This document shows positions 1 to 10,810 of a stretch of DNA of 64,000 bases, piece by piece. The stretch is from Monodelphis domestica (taxonomy: Eukaryota; Chordata; Mammalia; Didelphimorphia; Didelphidae): assembly GCF_027887165.1 (NCBI RefSeq), contig NC_077227.1:537390293-537454292 (forward strand), read 5' to 3'. A program made the translations under genes and the position numbers. The notes beneath the pieces are model-generated. The model saw only the letters and a list, made by a program, of their open reading frames with translations. It did not search any database and had not been told where the DNA came from. Positions within the stretch are counted from its first letter, which is position 1; the number at the start of each line of letters is the position of its first letter.

Positions 1-1780
1 ATTAATACTGTGGAAAGGAAAACTGAATCAAGCTCTGAATTTTCTGCCACTGAGTTGGAGCAAATAGCAGTTAGAAGGTTAGAGTGAAATTGATGGACAT
101 AAATTACAGTTGGTGGGGGGAGGGGTGACTGGGAGAGTGACAGTTGCTCTCCAAGGACTCTCTCTCTTTCCTGGCCCTTGGACTGGAAGGAGCACTCTCT
201 CCATCTCTGGTTAGAAGTACCTCTATTCCTAGATTTTCCCAACTGTGTGCTCTACCTTGATTCCTGTGATCCTGTCATTGAACAAAAGGATTTAAGAGGA
301 GCAGTTTGAACTGTAAGGCCGGTCTTTAGGGGCATCAGCCCAAAAAGACAGACCCAACCAAATCTAAAGGTTGGAATCTTTTTTTCCTCTTGCTGTCTCC
401 TACTAAAGACTTTGACCTTAAGAAAGCTAGCATAGAGTAGCATAGATAGGAATAAAAGAACCCCTCCACCAGCCTTCGAGGCCTGGCCTCTGGTCAAAAG
501 CTGAGAGAGACTCAACCCAATCTAGGGAAATCCTGATTCCCTCTTCCCTGATAGCTTCCCAATCCAAACTTGTTATTAAAATTTCATCTTGAGTTAAATA
601 ACCTGCAGTCAGATAACAAGACTATCATTTCAAGGGCACATAGAGGGAGCAGAACCTAAGGACAGCCATTCAACCATAAATGGTCCTTATAGAACTCCTG
701 CTGGGCAACCTTGGTCTAGGAGGAGGCTTGTCCCTCAGGTGGGTCTGTGCTTACCTGCTCAGGGGTATCTTCAACATCAATCAATAGAGAAGACATCCCC
801 TCAGAGTATCATAGTTGGCCTATTTCTTGGGACCCCCATTTTTCAAAGACAGCCTTTCATCAGGGGGCATCTCTCTCCTTTTACCTCACCAGCATCCATA
901 TTCCCTCTGTACCTTCAAGTCCTCCATTTCCTGTTACAGAACCTTCCTTATCCCCTGTACCTCTTCAATCCCTACAATTCCTTTAGATATTACAGTTTTG
1001 GTGAGCCAGGTAGATTTTCCAACCTATTTTGCCAAGAATTTGGGAAGAAGAAGGCAGTTGGAGGTGTCAGAGAATGCTATCTAACTAACTGTTTCACCTT
1101 TCTGTACCCAATGAAACCTAACCTAACCTTTTATCGAACCCTTAAGCAAGAGCCTTTGAGAATGACCTGTTAACAACACTCTTTGTTAAGATCAGCTCCT
1201 ACTTTCTGAACTTGTTTGGAATTCCTGATTTCATCTCTGCTTGCCCTTCTGAGACCACCTCCAAACACTGACTCTTTTTGAGTTCTTCACAGGAGGAAAT
1301 AAATTCCCTCTGTTCTGCAATCTTCAGGCAGAGTCTAGATAACACTTACTAGATACATTCTAGACTGATTTCTTGCTCAAGTTTGTGTTGGACTATCCTC
1401 GTATTGGCTGTTTGCACCAAATGGAATTTCCCCAACTATCTCCTGTGTCCTGTTCTCCCAGCAGAGAAGGAGAGGACTCAGTCAGCACCATAGACCCAAC
1501 CCAGCCATGGTCCTTTCCAGACCCCAGGGGCCAGGCCATATGTAGGCCAACACAACTAACTGATGATATAATACCTCTCCCCATCCCAATCCTCCCCATA
1601 TATCTGTGTATGAAGGTAAATAATGACAAATCATTCCAGTTTCTTTTCTTTAAATTTCCTTTATGTCTGAGAACAGCATGAAATTAATAAGATTTGAGCA
1701 GCGCCAAATGTTGTGTTCTGAATGAAGAAGGGGAGCCTTCCCCAACAAATGATCACATCCAACCACATGCTTCCTGGGTT
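1..1780. other. Intergenic DNA, no gene recognised
   Basis: No exon, RNA gene or clear repeat was recognised. Open frames here (longest about 144 codons from 739) have no recognisable domain, lack codon-like composition and run through pyrimidine-rich sequence. Stretches near 420-600 and 1130-1330 carry polyadenylation-like AATAAA or ATTAAA context and could be decayed retroelement ends, but I cannot assign a family. Confidence 0.4.
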
Positions 1781-2190
1781 TTTATGGCTTTATTGTTGTT
1801 GTAATGATTATTAATATAACAATGAAGCTGTAGATTGCCTTAATTTGTTTGCATGCAATTAGTATTTGCTATCATTAATTTGGTGATTGTATCTTAGCCT
1901 TTATTTAATTTGGGCATTTTGCTTTCTGCCTATTCTATGAAGCCTTACAGCTAGGTAACACAGGAGGGAGCTGAAATGAAAATACTTAATATCTAATTTA
2001 TGGAAATCTAACCTGGGTTTTAGAGCATGCAAATCATACATAATAACTTGGCTTCCTTGGCAGCCTCACTCATCCATAAAGATTACCCACCAAAGGAGAT
2101 GCGTGATTTGTTACTGCATGGATTTGAGTTTATTTGAGAAAGAGCAATCCAGCTGTGTTTGCGATCTGTTATAATGCAAGATCATCTTTG
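1780..2190. promoter_or_regulatory. Candidate conserved non-coding element (AT-rich)
   Basis: A non-repetitive, AT-rich block lying between LTR-like debris and a MIR. It is packed with homeodomain-like TAAT/ATTA cores (around 1805-1920), a 'gcatgcaattag' segment near 1850 and an octamer-like 'atgcaaat' near 2028. There is no microsatellite, no A-tail and no SINE/LINE resemblance. This texture is typical of vertebrate developmental enhancers. Function is inferred from composition only; without cross-species alignment it could equally be unique neutral DNA. Confidence 0.3.
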
Positions 2191-2440
2191 AGGCAGCTGT
2201 GGTGTAGGGGAAGGAACACTAGGTTGGAGCCAAGAGACCTGGCATTGAGCCCACATTTCTAGCCTGTGGTGACCTCGGGCAAGTCATTTCACCATTCTAA
2301 GAATGTTTCCCCAACTTGAAAGTGGAAATAGTAATACTTGAACTATCTATTCACAAAGTTGTTGAAAAGATAAGATGATTCGTCCTAGGAAAGATTCCCC
2401 TCTGCTTTGTGGGAAATTAGCTAACCATCACAATGGTGGT
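2190..2440 (+). repeat. MIR-type SINE
   Basis: Carries the CORE-SINE landmarks in order: 'gtggtgtaggggaaggaacac', a degraded 'gacctcgggcaagtcattt' block and 'gaaaagataagatgat' near the end. It is diverged and has no target-site duplication. Confidence 0.65.
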
Positions 2441-2577
2441 TCTGAAGCATTTTGAGACTAGGAACTCTTTTTTTAATAGTTAAAAAAGTCTCAGGACCAC
2501 TCCCCCACCTGATTGTAGACCTACTGTCAATATTCATTGATGTTATAATATATAGTAATACGAAGCTCCTGAACATA

Positions 2578-2660
2578 TCAATCAATAAATATTTTTAAGC
2601 ATCTACTCTGTGTCAGATACTATGCTAGGCTCTCATAAGCATTTAGAAGTCTCAAAATAT
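2578..2660 (+). repeat. SINE 3' fragment (MIR3/THER-like)
   Basis: Contains 'aataaatatttttaagcatc' followed by 'gtcagatactatgctaggc', the degraded form of the common mammalian 'catttattaagcgcctactatgtgccaggcac' SINE/L2-derived tail. Confidence 0.5.
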
Positions 2661-2773
2661 TATTATCATTATTATTACTGCTTTTTCAAGTCAGTGATAT
2701 TTGTACATTGATTTGTATTTTATTCATTATAATAGTATCTAGTCACATTTGAAAAATAATAATACTATGTATG

Positions 2774-2800
2774 TATGAGTCCCCTAAATTGGGACTCATA
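2774..2800. repeat. Perfect 10-bp inverted repeat
   Basis: Left arm 'tatgagtccc' (2774-2783) and right arm 'gggactcata' (2791-2800) are exact reverse complements around a 7-base loop. It may be chance, or the relic of a small fold-back transposon. Confidence 0.6.
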
Positions 2801-2849
2801 AGTTTATGCTCTAGGGAGCATATACTAGAAGTATTTGGGGCCATACTCT

Positions 2850-4150
2850 TAACAACCCACCATGAGTAAGCTTACCTATGTGAATTTTAGATTTACTCCA
2901 CCCTGGTTAGTCTTTAGAATTTTAGCAACCAGGAATGTATACACCCCCACTTAAGGATTTAGTGTGGGGGAGGAAAGTCTATGACCCACGTGTGTTAGCA
3001 AGTGACAAATCAGAAACAAATGACTGACTCCCTGGGCTGTCCAAAGTGTAAGATTTAAAATGGTTGAGCTCTTAAACTGTAGTGATTAAAAGAGTGTTGT
3101 TGTAAACTGTAGTGAGTTAAAATGGTGGAAGATATAAATTGTGATATATATAAGAGAGGGTGAGTAAATTATGACCACAGAAAATATGTTTCACTACAGT
3201 GTTTTGGTTTTTAAATCAAATATAAGGTGGTCGCCAGGGAAATATTCCCAATTATTCAAATACCCAAGTTAACTGGGTTTTATAGAGAATTTTAATTAAT
3301 AATACAAATGTGGAATTAGAGAAAGAGAGAAAGAGTAGGAAAGGAATAATTATGAAGGGCCTCAAGCCAATATGGCTTAGACCTGAGTCTTAAGAGAGAG
3401 AATCAGTCAGTCTTTTTTTTTAACACTCACTACAAGATATGTCTAAGCAAGGATTCTAGTGACACCAGGCCAGCATCATCTCAGCTGCTTTCACCAGCTT
3501 CCTCCGCCATCTGAATGTTCAGAATCAGTCCTTCCTCAATCTGAATGTTTCAGAATGAGTCCTCCTCAATCTGAATGTTTCAGAATGAGTTCTAGCTCTT
3601 CTCTGAGCTGTTATTTTTAAGGGCAAAATCTCCTATGTCACTTCCCCTAAGTTCTTCCATCTACCAATCACTGTAGATGTTTTCCAAAAGACAGCCCATT
3701 TTGAATTTACAGCTGAGTAGATTAATCTCTTTAGTAAGTCAGAAAAAAATGCTGCTGTGACGACTAATTTCATTAGTAAGTCTGAACCAGTGAAAACACA
3801 GCTGAGTCAACTAATCTCATTAAGAGAAAACTTGCCCAACCCTTTTAGGTACCTAGCATCTCATTGTATCAATTCTAAAAAAAAAAAACAGGCATGGCTC
3901 AAAGAACTCCTTTCCTTTATAAGTATGGGTTTCAAGTACTTTCATTGTTTAGCAAGGAGTTTTCTGCTCTAAAGCAGTCTTAAGTACAGTGGAATCAAGG
4001 TCCTCCCATAGCAAGGATTTTTCTCCCCTAAAGCAGTCTTAAGTAGGGGTGGAGTAGGGATACTTCCATAGCAAGGAGTTTTCACATTCAAGTAGAGTTC
4101 TCACTATCTGGTAGGGAATTATTTCAAGTAGGGAATTGGAGGATTCCTCA
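2850..4150 (-). mobile_element. Putative LTR-derived fossil with internal tandem repeats
   Basis: Read on the minus strand, the segment near 3225-3245 resembles the end of the LTR at 4233-4708 (a shared 'ccctggcgaccacc'-like block followed by AT-rich sequence). Internally, a unit like 'caatctgaatgtttcagaatgagtcc' is repeated about three times at 3505-3600, and 'agcaaggagttttc ... aaagcagtcttaagta' about three times at 3950-4085, as is common in LTR U3 regions. Family, limits and orientation are uncertain, and it is clearly broken. Confidence 0.3.
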
Positions 4151-4232
4151 ATGTGGAGTAAAATTTTTAACATTCATAAGTCTGTTAAATTTTAAGGTTT
4201 ACAAAAGCCAAGATTAAGCCACCATTGGTACA

Positions 4233-4708
4233 TGTGAGATACAGAAAGTGATGTAAAGAACTGCATTTATATTTCATGTCACTTCCTGTGAGAGGGACTT
4301 TGGTGGTAGAACTTACCTTGGAGGAACTCGAATGTGAGACCTGAGACTGCATCCCTTAGATGATCACATGGTGAGTGATAAGGCTGACTCACCTTTCCTA
4401 GACCTTACTGGAGCACCAGCCCAGAGGCTCATCTTGGAGGAGGCCTCTTGGCTGGAAGCTGAGCTAGATTTAATCTTCTGGGAAGGCCCCCTTGGCTGAG
4501 GCCTCTGAACTCCTACTGGGTTCAGACCAGGCTGGGACTACTATACTCCCCTTTTCTCTCTCTCATTCTTAATTTCTTCCTTCTATTGTAAGTAAAACAC
4601 CATAAAATTCCAGTCTGAGTTGAGTATTTCATTGGGATTTAGAATTTAAATCCCTAGCAACCAACTAAAAAATATATTCAGTCTCAACCCTAAAATTTAC
4701 CCTTAACA
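4233..4708 (+). mobile_element. Solo LTR-like element
   Basis: About 476 bp bounded by TGTGAGATAC and a TTAACA end, so with TG...CA termini. A CT-rich stretch and AT-rich polyadenylation-like context lie at 4545-4620, followed by a U5-like 'aatccctagcaaccaac'. Composition and ends fit an endogenous-retrovirus LTR. No clean target duplication is seen. Marsupial ERV family unassigned; old. Confidence 0.45.
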
Positions 4709-4808
4709 TCTACAAGAGTCAACTGGGACATCCCATTAGCTTGAAGTTTTTTACAATGCCAATACAGCATTTGTAAAGCACTTTGAAACAATGTAAATGA
4801 TAGATAGT

Positions 4809-4828
4809 ACTACTACTACTATTACTAT

Positions 4829-4870
<42 letters not shown>

Positions 4871-4945
4871 AACTACTACCGCATAGAAAGAATAGTAGCT
4901 ACAAAGTATACTCATTCCTCTCCCTCTATAAATTTAAAGCTCTTG

Positions 4946-4981
<36 letters not shown>

Positions 4982-5036
4982 ATCTATCTATCTATCTATC
5001 TATCTCTCTCTCTCTCTCTATCTCACACACACACAC
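4809..5036. repeat. Compound microsatellite (TAC)n, (TC)n, (TCTA)n, (CA)n
   Basis: TAC/CTA triplets at 4809-4880, then TC/TCTA tracts at 4940-5022 and a short CA run. Likely highly polymorphic. Confidence 0.95.
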
Positions 5037-5175
5037 AATGCACACACTCATTCTTTCTCTAGCTCTCACTCTCATTCTCAAGCCCAATATCAATAATTAT
5101 TAAAGCTAGTATATTCATGTTGCTTTATAAATATCATCTCATTTGTTCTCCACAACTATAGGATGAATATGCTTT

Positions 5176-5376
5176 TTTTAATTCTTTATTACTTTCCATC
5201 TTAGAATCAATACTATGAATTAGTTACAAGGTAGAAGAGTGCTAAAGGTTAGGCAATGGGGATTAAGTGACTTGCCCAGGGTCACCCAGCTAAGAAGTGT
5301 CTGATTCCAGATTTGAACCCAGGACCTTCCATCTCCAGGCTTGGCTCTCTGTCCACTGAGCCACCTAGCTGCCCTA
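5176..5376 (-). repeat. WSINE1-type tRNA-derived SINE
   Basis: The reverse complement starts 'agggcagctaggtggctcag', has the B-box-like 'gggttcaaatctggaat' block, 'gtgaccctgggcaagtcactt', and ends in a 'gattctaagatgg' tail with a T-rich plus-strand edge at the left. Near full length. Confidence 0.85.
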
Positions 5377-5738
5377 AGTAGGTGCTTTTATTATCAGGAA
5401 TTTTGCAAATGGGAAAAGTGAAGCAAATCAAAGTTAAGTTACTTTCCTGCCAGTCAGTAAGTATCTGAAAAAGGATTTGAACTCATCTTCCCAACTCCAA
5501 GTTATTTTTTATTTACCTACTGTGCCCCCTAACTGCCTCCAGAGGAGAGGGATTCAGCATCCACAATGTACATCTCTATTCTAGGAATCTAAATCACAAG
5601 GTAGTTACTATGAGTCTTGGAGGGAAGGTGTATGATCTTGTGTGAGGGAAAGTTTTTACCAGAATGTCAGTGAATAGCCCACTGACAATTCCAAATTTAG
5701 TTCCCTTCTAAATTGATGGTTTCTTTGAGTAATTTATA

Positions 5739-5739
5739 A

Positions 5740-5777
<38 letters not shown>

Positions 5778-5782
5778 GTATA
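5739..5782. repeat. (TA)n microsatellite
   Basis: Alternating TA with minor interruptions; self-complementary. Confidence 0.9.
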
Positions 5783-5974
5783 TAGTAGCTGTTCATGAAC
5801 TTCTGTGAAACTTCTGAATCTTATGCATTTTCTATGAGACAAAATCAAGGCTATACCATAACTACTATATACTTAACTATTTAAGTGCCTGAAGGATTTG
5901 GATTACCCATTGTATTCAAATTCAGAGACATATGTTATAACATGGGAATATATCCAAGAAGATATTTCTGGAGC

Positions 5975-6240
5975 AACTCCAGTGGTGCAGTGACCAGAAA
6001 TGAATCTGGAGTTAGGAAGACATATATTCAAATCTGGCCTCAAACTGTGTGACCCTAGGCAAGTCACTTAACTGCTGTTTGCCTCAGTTTCCTCAGCTAT
6101 AAAATGAGGCTAATAATAGGAACTTCCTCTCAAGATTGTTGTAAAGATCAAATAATGCAATATTTCTAAAACTCATCTGGGTCTTAGGAGAGTACATGGT
6201 ATATAATAGGTGCTCTATAAATGCCTTTTCCCTTTCCTAA
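5975..6240 (+). repeat. MIR/CORE-SINE
   Basis: Shows 'tcaaatctggcctcaaactg', 'gtgaccctaggcaagtcact', 'cctcagtttcctcagctataaaatg' and the terminal 'ataataggtgctctataaatg' in order, making it one of the better preserved CORE-SINEs here. Confidence 0.8.
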
Positions 6241-8050
6241 GATAGGGGCAATGAGGCCACAAGAGAAAATGATCCTCTTGATTTTGACCCCCTCTAGGAT
6301 CAGATCCAATCAAGGTGAGCTCAGAGTCTTTAGGGAATGAGGAACAAAGTCCGTGGACTACTACAAAGTGATGAAATTCTACCTTATATCCAGGAGCTAA
6401 TATACTGCCTCTCCCTCTCAAGGTTCTAAGGGTTCTCTGAGGAGTTTAATTCTATAAACTCAAACCCCCACTGAATATATTTCTTCTACTGTTATTGTGC
6501 CAATGAGTAGCACTCCGGTTCCTTTTAACCACTTAACATGAATTAGCACTTAGAAAGGGAGAGATGGATGCCAGTCAGCAAAGCACAAACATTCCCATCC
6601 TTTTCCCAGAACCTGGGAACACACTCTTCTCCTATCCCACCTTGGTCTCTATGAAGGATGGGCTCCATCTTAGTTCATTTCCTACATAACATGGTTCCTA
6701 AAAAACTGTTGGGATCACTTTCATTTCAGTGTATTTATGGTTTTATTTTGGGGTTTGAGGCTTGTATGAGTTTGCTCTAACAACAATGATCAATATGGAA
6801 GTGTTTTGCATGACAAATTAAAAGCATGGTTCCTACATCCTATCCTGATATAGCATGACTTGGATGACTCCTCATCTCTAGCTACACAATGTTCTAAAGG
6901 TAACTCTAGAGTCACTCCTTGCTCCTTGGGGCATCATGGCTATAAAATCCAGATTGGGAATATACCAGAACAATGGGATGTGCTCTTCCATTTTACAAGC
7001 TCAGAATCTCCAATTCCTTTAACCAAAACAGAAGAACAAATGCCAACACAGGCAAATGTAAGTCTATTCACAAGCTACATGCTGGGAAGTAGAATGGGTT
7101 TAAAGCCTCTTGCCTTACAATATTGTCTCCCCTTGGATTCCATCGATGAAAGAATCAAAACACCAGAGAACAATGAAAGAGAAAAAATGGCAGAGGTCAA
7201 CTTTTTAGGTATGCTTAGTTTGACATACAGCCATTAAAAAAAATTATTTGCATATGCTTACCAGACCAAAACCAGTTACCAAATGTTTATACATACTCAA
7301 GCCAACCTAAAGATACTTCCATTATGCATCATCCCAACTCTCTGAGAGCAGATTCCTCAGTTTCTCTACATAGAGGAAGCAGAACATTTTGTGCATGATC
7401 TAGTTATATGTTATACATATATATATAATATATATATGTGCGCGTGTGTGTGTTTTGGTTTTGTTTTTTTCTTTTTTCAGTAGTAGGGGTGAACAAGAGG
7501 ACAAGAAAAATATTTTTGTTATAATTTAAGATTTTTTTCATTTAATTTTGTAAAAAGTCAAGTCAAATCCCAAGCATTTTAGAGCTCTTTTTTGGAGCAG
7601 TTTTGTACTCAGGTGATTAAACTTCCTCCCTCACAAAGCACCTTGGGCCCCAGCCAGAGGTAAGAATTAGAACTCATAGTGCCTGAGCTTCCTCTTGCCA
7701 GGTGGCACTGGAGGAGGTAGGTATTCATGTGCATCTTGGCCAAGGATCCCTACGCATGTTCTGTGGTCTGATCAGCACGGAAGAAAATGAGAGGCTTAAT
7801 TAGTTTGTGGTTTTGAAATACTTCAAACAAGTTTTGCCATACCAGGTTCTTTTGGGAAATGGACCAAAGAAGATAGCTTGTACAGAAAGCAGTGAATTAC
7901 GCAGTAGGCTAGATGCAGAGGCATATGGGATATCTCCAGGGGGCCCCATACAGTCCCCAGTCAGAAGTAGTAAGCCCAGAGTCAACATTTTAGCCTTCAG
8001 GCAAGAAGGAACTCAAGGAACTGAATTATTTTCACTCTCAGCCCTCTCTA
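6241..8050. other. Intergenic DNA, no gene recognised
   Basis: Nothing recognisable apart from a short (TA)n/(TG)n microsatellite at about 7410-7455. A 125-codon frame at 6860-7237 matches no family I know and its start lacks supporting context, so I do not call it. The block at 7560-7990 is non-repetitive but otherwise featureless. Confidence 0.4.
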
Positions 8051-8054
8051 CAGC

Positions 8055-8470
8055 TGTTAACTCATCAATTCAATTCAACAAACATTTATTACCCTCCTAC
8101 TAAATGCCAGGTTCTGTACTAGTCTCTATGGAGGATGAAAATTAAGAATTCAATTTAACAGGGGCAGCTGGGTGGCTCAGTAGATAGAGAACCAGGTCTG
8201 GAAACAGGAAATCATGGACTCAAATCTAGCCTCATATACTACCTATCTGTGTGACCTTGGGCAAGTGACTTAGCCCCAACTGCCTACCCTTTACCATTCT
8301 TCTGTCTTGGAAGCAATACTCAGTAATCCAAGACAAAAGATTGAGGGTTTAAGAAAATTAATTCAATTTAACAAAAATCTATTAAGTGACTTCTACAAAC
8401 AAAGCACTGTGTTAAACTGAGTATAGGACATAAAGATTAAGACTGTGTTTAGCAAACATTTACTAAGTAC
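8055..8470 (+). repeat. Older SINE 3' fragments interrupted by a younger SINE
   Basis: 'caacaaacatttattaccct ... aatgccaggttctgtactag' at 8073-8135 and a second 'aaaatctattaagtgac ... aaagcactgtgttaaac' at 8373-8470 are MIR3/THER-like tails lying on either side of the WSINE1-type insertion at 8161. Confidence 0.6.
8161..8359 (+). repeat. WSINE1-type SINE with 14-bp target duplication
   Basis: Starts 'ggggcagctgggtggctcag', carries the internal 'gtgaccttgggcaagtgactt' block and ends at an A-rich tail. Flanked by the exact direct repeat aattcaatttaaca at 8147-8160 and 8360-8373, which is proof of LINE-mediated retroposition and of a full-length insertion. Confidence 0.93.
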
Positions 8471-8594
8471 TTCATGCTTAATAGACACCAAATCTCAAAG
8501 TGCCTTCAAGTACTATAGTGGCGTTAGGAACAACTAAACTCAAATCTGATGTCCCTTAATCTTTTAGAGACAGAGTCCATTTTTAAGACCTATA

Positions 8595-8790
8595 AATGGG
8601 AGTAGCTAGGTGGCTCAGGGGATTGAGATTTAGACCCAAAGATGAGAAGTCCTGGGTTCAGATCTGTCCTCAGACATTTCCCAGCTTTGTGGCTGTGGGC
8701 AGGTCACTTAACTTTCATTGCCTAGCTCTTACTGCTCATCTGTCTTAGAACCAATATGCAGTATTGATTCTAAAAAAATATTCTAGCCTC
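8595..8790 (+). repeat. WSINE1-type SINE
   Basis: Starts 'gtagctaggtggctcagggg', with 'cctgggttcagatctgtcct' and 'ttgcctagctcttactgctc', and ends 'gtattgattctaaaaaaat'. Full length. Confidence 0.88.
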
Positions 8791-9013
8791 AGCTTTGCAA
8801 AAACAAATACCAGGGTTTGTACTGCAGGGAATCCCCTTATACAGTGAAAATAAAGAGAAAATATGGATTATAATGGAGTCTGTCCTTGGTTCCTGTGGGG
8901 TTCACTGAGCAGCTAGCCACGTGACTTAGAGATCATATAAAGTGACAGAAAAAACAAGTCTAGAGTTGGAATCAGGAAAGAAAGACCTGCCTTTGAACAG
9001 AGTCGCCAATACT

Positions 9014-9135
9014 TAGATCAAATCCACAAACATTTGTTATGTACCTACTTACTATGTGCACAAGTCATGGGGATACCACATGAGACAAATAACACAGTCT
9101 CTGCTCTTGAGGAGCTCACAGTCTACTATCAAAGC
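9014..9135 (+). repeat. SINE 3' fragment (MIR3/THER-like)
   Basis: 'acaaacatttgttatgtacc' through 'ctgctcttgaggagctcaca', the typical 3' part of a CORE-SINE. Confidence 0.65.
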
Positions 9136-9139
9136 ATAT

Positions 9140-9410
9140 GCTCATGAGCAGTTATGTGCCACAGTGGGTAGAGTGCCTGGCCTAGAGTCAGGAAGGCTCA
9201 TCTTCATGAATTCAAATCTGACCTCAGGCACTTACTAACTTTGTGATCATGGGTAAGTCACTCAACTCCGTTGGCCTCTGTTTTCTCATCTATAAAATGA
9301 GCGGGAGAAGGAAATGGCAAATCACTCTAGTATCTTGGTCAAGAAAACCCCAAATAGGGCCATGAAGAGTCAGAGGAACTTAAATGATTCAACAACCACA
9401 AAGATATTCT
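9140..9410 (+). repeat. SINE1/Mar1-type SINE
   Basis: 5' tRNA-like part 'cacagtgggtagagtgcctgg', then 'tcaaatctgacctcaggcac', and the diagnostic 3' part 'ggagaaggaaatggcaaatc ... aagaaaaccccaaatagggc ... gattcaacaa'. Confidence 0.85.
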
Positions 9411-9935
9411 AAATTCTAAAACTCTATTCCTGCATCTGTAAAATGGAGATAAAAATAATCTGAAATACCTGTACCACTTAAAAGAACTAACGCTCAGAAG
9501 GGCTATTTGGAAAATAAGGATCTTCAGTATCCAAGTCACGCATGGAGCATTGTAAGAATCAAATTAAGCAAGGTACACAAAGCATTTTGCAAACTCAAAA
9601 GTGCTATGTAAATGTCAGCTAGTAATTAATTAGGAGTAACCAAAGAAGCAAAGGCAAACTGGCCTCAAGTGTACATGTTGGAAAGTCAATCATCATCTCC
9701 TCCCTCCTCCCCCTACCCTACTCTAAGCTGACTAAAAATTTGAGGCTCCAAATCACATCCAGAGAAGGGTGATCGGGATGATGGAGGACTGGAGAATTTG
9801 ACATACAAGATTAGTTGAAGAAATGGTGAAGAGGGGAGAGGTTTGATGTTTATCTTGAAGAAGAGAGGAGTTAGAGAAGAAGGGAGAGATGCCATCCAAT
9901 ATTTGAGCAATGGTCATGTGGGAAAGAGATTTGAT

Positions 9936-10150
9936 CAGTGATGGTGAACCTTTTAGAGACAGAGTGCCCAAACTGCAGCCTCACATCACATGGGGGCCCC
10001 ACACCTTACCCCATATAGCAGAGGGAGGAAATGCTCCCATTGGCCTGCTAGGCAGAGGGGCAGATGATATGAGAAATGTCCTCAAGGGTGTGTGGATAAA
10101 GGGAAAGGAACAGCCCCTCCAGCACATGTGCTATAGGTTCGCCAACATGG
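9936..10150 (+). mobile_element. Non-autonomous hAT MITE
   Basis: Left end CAGTGATGGTGAACCTTTTA and right end 'ataggttcgccaacatgg' form terminal inverted repeats typical of Charlie-like hAT MITEs. Same family as the copies at 23829 and 30812. No transposase. The flanking 8-mers (gatttgat / gattactc) are only partly alike, consistent with age. Confidence 0.8.
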
Positions 10151-10285
10151 GATTACTCATTTGGCTTGGCCACAGATAATAGAACATGGACCAATGGGTG
10201 GATATTAGGTAGTGATGATTTTTGATGGAGAATAAGGAAAGATTTCCTGACACTTGGAATTATCCAGAAATGGGATGGGTGGCAT

Positions 10286-10680
10286 TGTAATTTAGTAAAT
10301 TAACTGCTAGATTAAAATGAATAACTCTAGGTTCTCATTTTCCATAGAGTTTATTAATAATCACTTGAAATAGAGAAAGCAGATATAGAGATTTAAGACT
10401 AATCTAACCTAACTCTGACCATGTGTTTCTCCACATGGTAGCCTCTCTCAGCCATGGTCCTTCCCCACCACCTCCAAGGGAATAGAGAGCCCCTGTGTGT
10501 CTTGCACCACACCTTTATCCTTTCTCTTGACCTGGACCTGTTCGTTTTGGGTCATGTTCCTAGGGCTTTTCACCTGTGACCTCTGTTTGGAGTGTTCACA
10601 TGACATCCAGGCATGAAAATGGGATGGGTTGGATGAGAAGGAAGTTCACAACCCCGAGAGGAAGGGGTTCCCTTTACACA
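10286..10680 (-). mobile_element. Solo LTR
   Basis: About 395 bp with TG...CA termini. On the minus strand it begins TGTGTAAAGG, has an AATAAA polyadenylation signal (in ATTAATAAACTC) and ends CTAAATTACA. It sits inside the L3 element. No internal retroviral sequence remains; old endogenous-retrovirus fossil. Confidence 0.6.
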
Positions 10681-10810
10681 TTTGCTTGAAGGTGTAAGCT
10701 GGATGGCCATTTGTCAGTAATTTCATAGGTAGAATTCAGACTTTAAGTAAAAGTTGAACAAGATTATCTTTAAGATTTTCTTCTAATTCTACAGTCTATT
10801 CTATTCTATT

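Larger units (their letters stand above)
9680..10810 (+). repeat. L3/CR1-family LINE 3' end, split by two insertions
   Basis: Pieces at about 9730-9935, 10151-10285 and 10681-10800 join in order into the 3' end of an L3/CR1 element. Landmarks are 'cagagaagggtgatcgggat', 'gtcatgtgggaaagagattt', 'gaccaatgggtgg', 'aggaaagatttcctgacac' and 'aagctggatggccatttgtc'. The gaps are filled by a hAT MITE and a solo LTR, which dates L3 as the oldest of the three. Confidence 0.75.

Noticed and set aside
739-1173. 144-codon open frame on the plus strand
   Set aside because: Three overlapping frames of similar length occur here, with Leu/Pro/Phe-rich composition from CT-rich DNA and no recognisable domain or splice context.
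3505-3600. Short regularly spaced repeats that might suggest a CRISPR array
   Set aside because: About three imperfect tandem copies of a unit in an LTR-like element, without unique spacers; the genome is mammalian.
6860-7237. 125-codon open frame
   Set aside because: No domain or family recognised, no splice signals, and chance frames of this size are expected in 64 kb.
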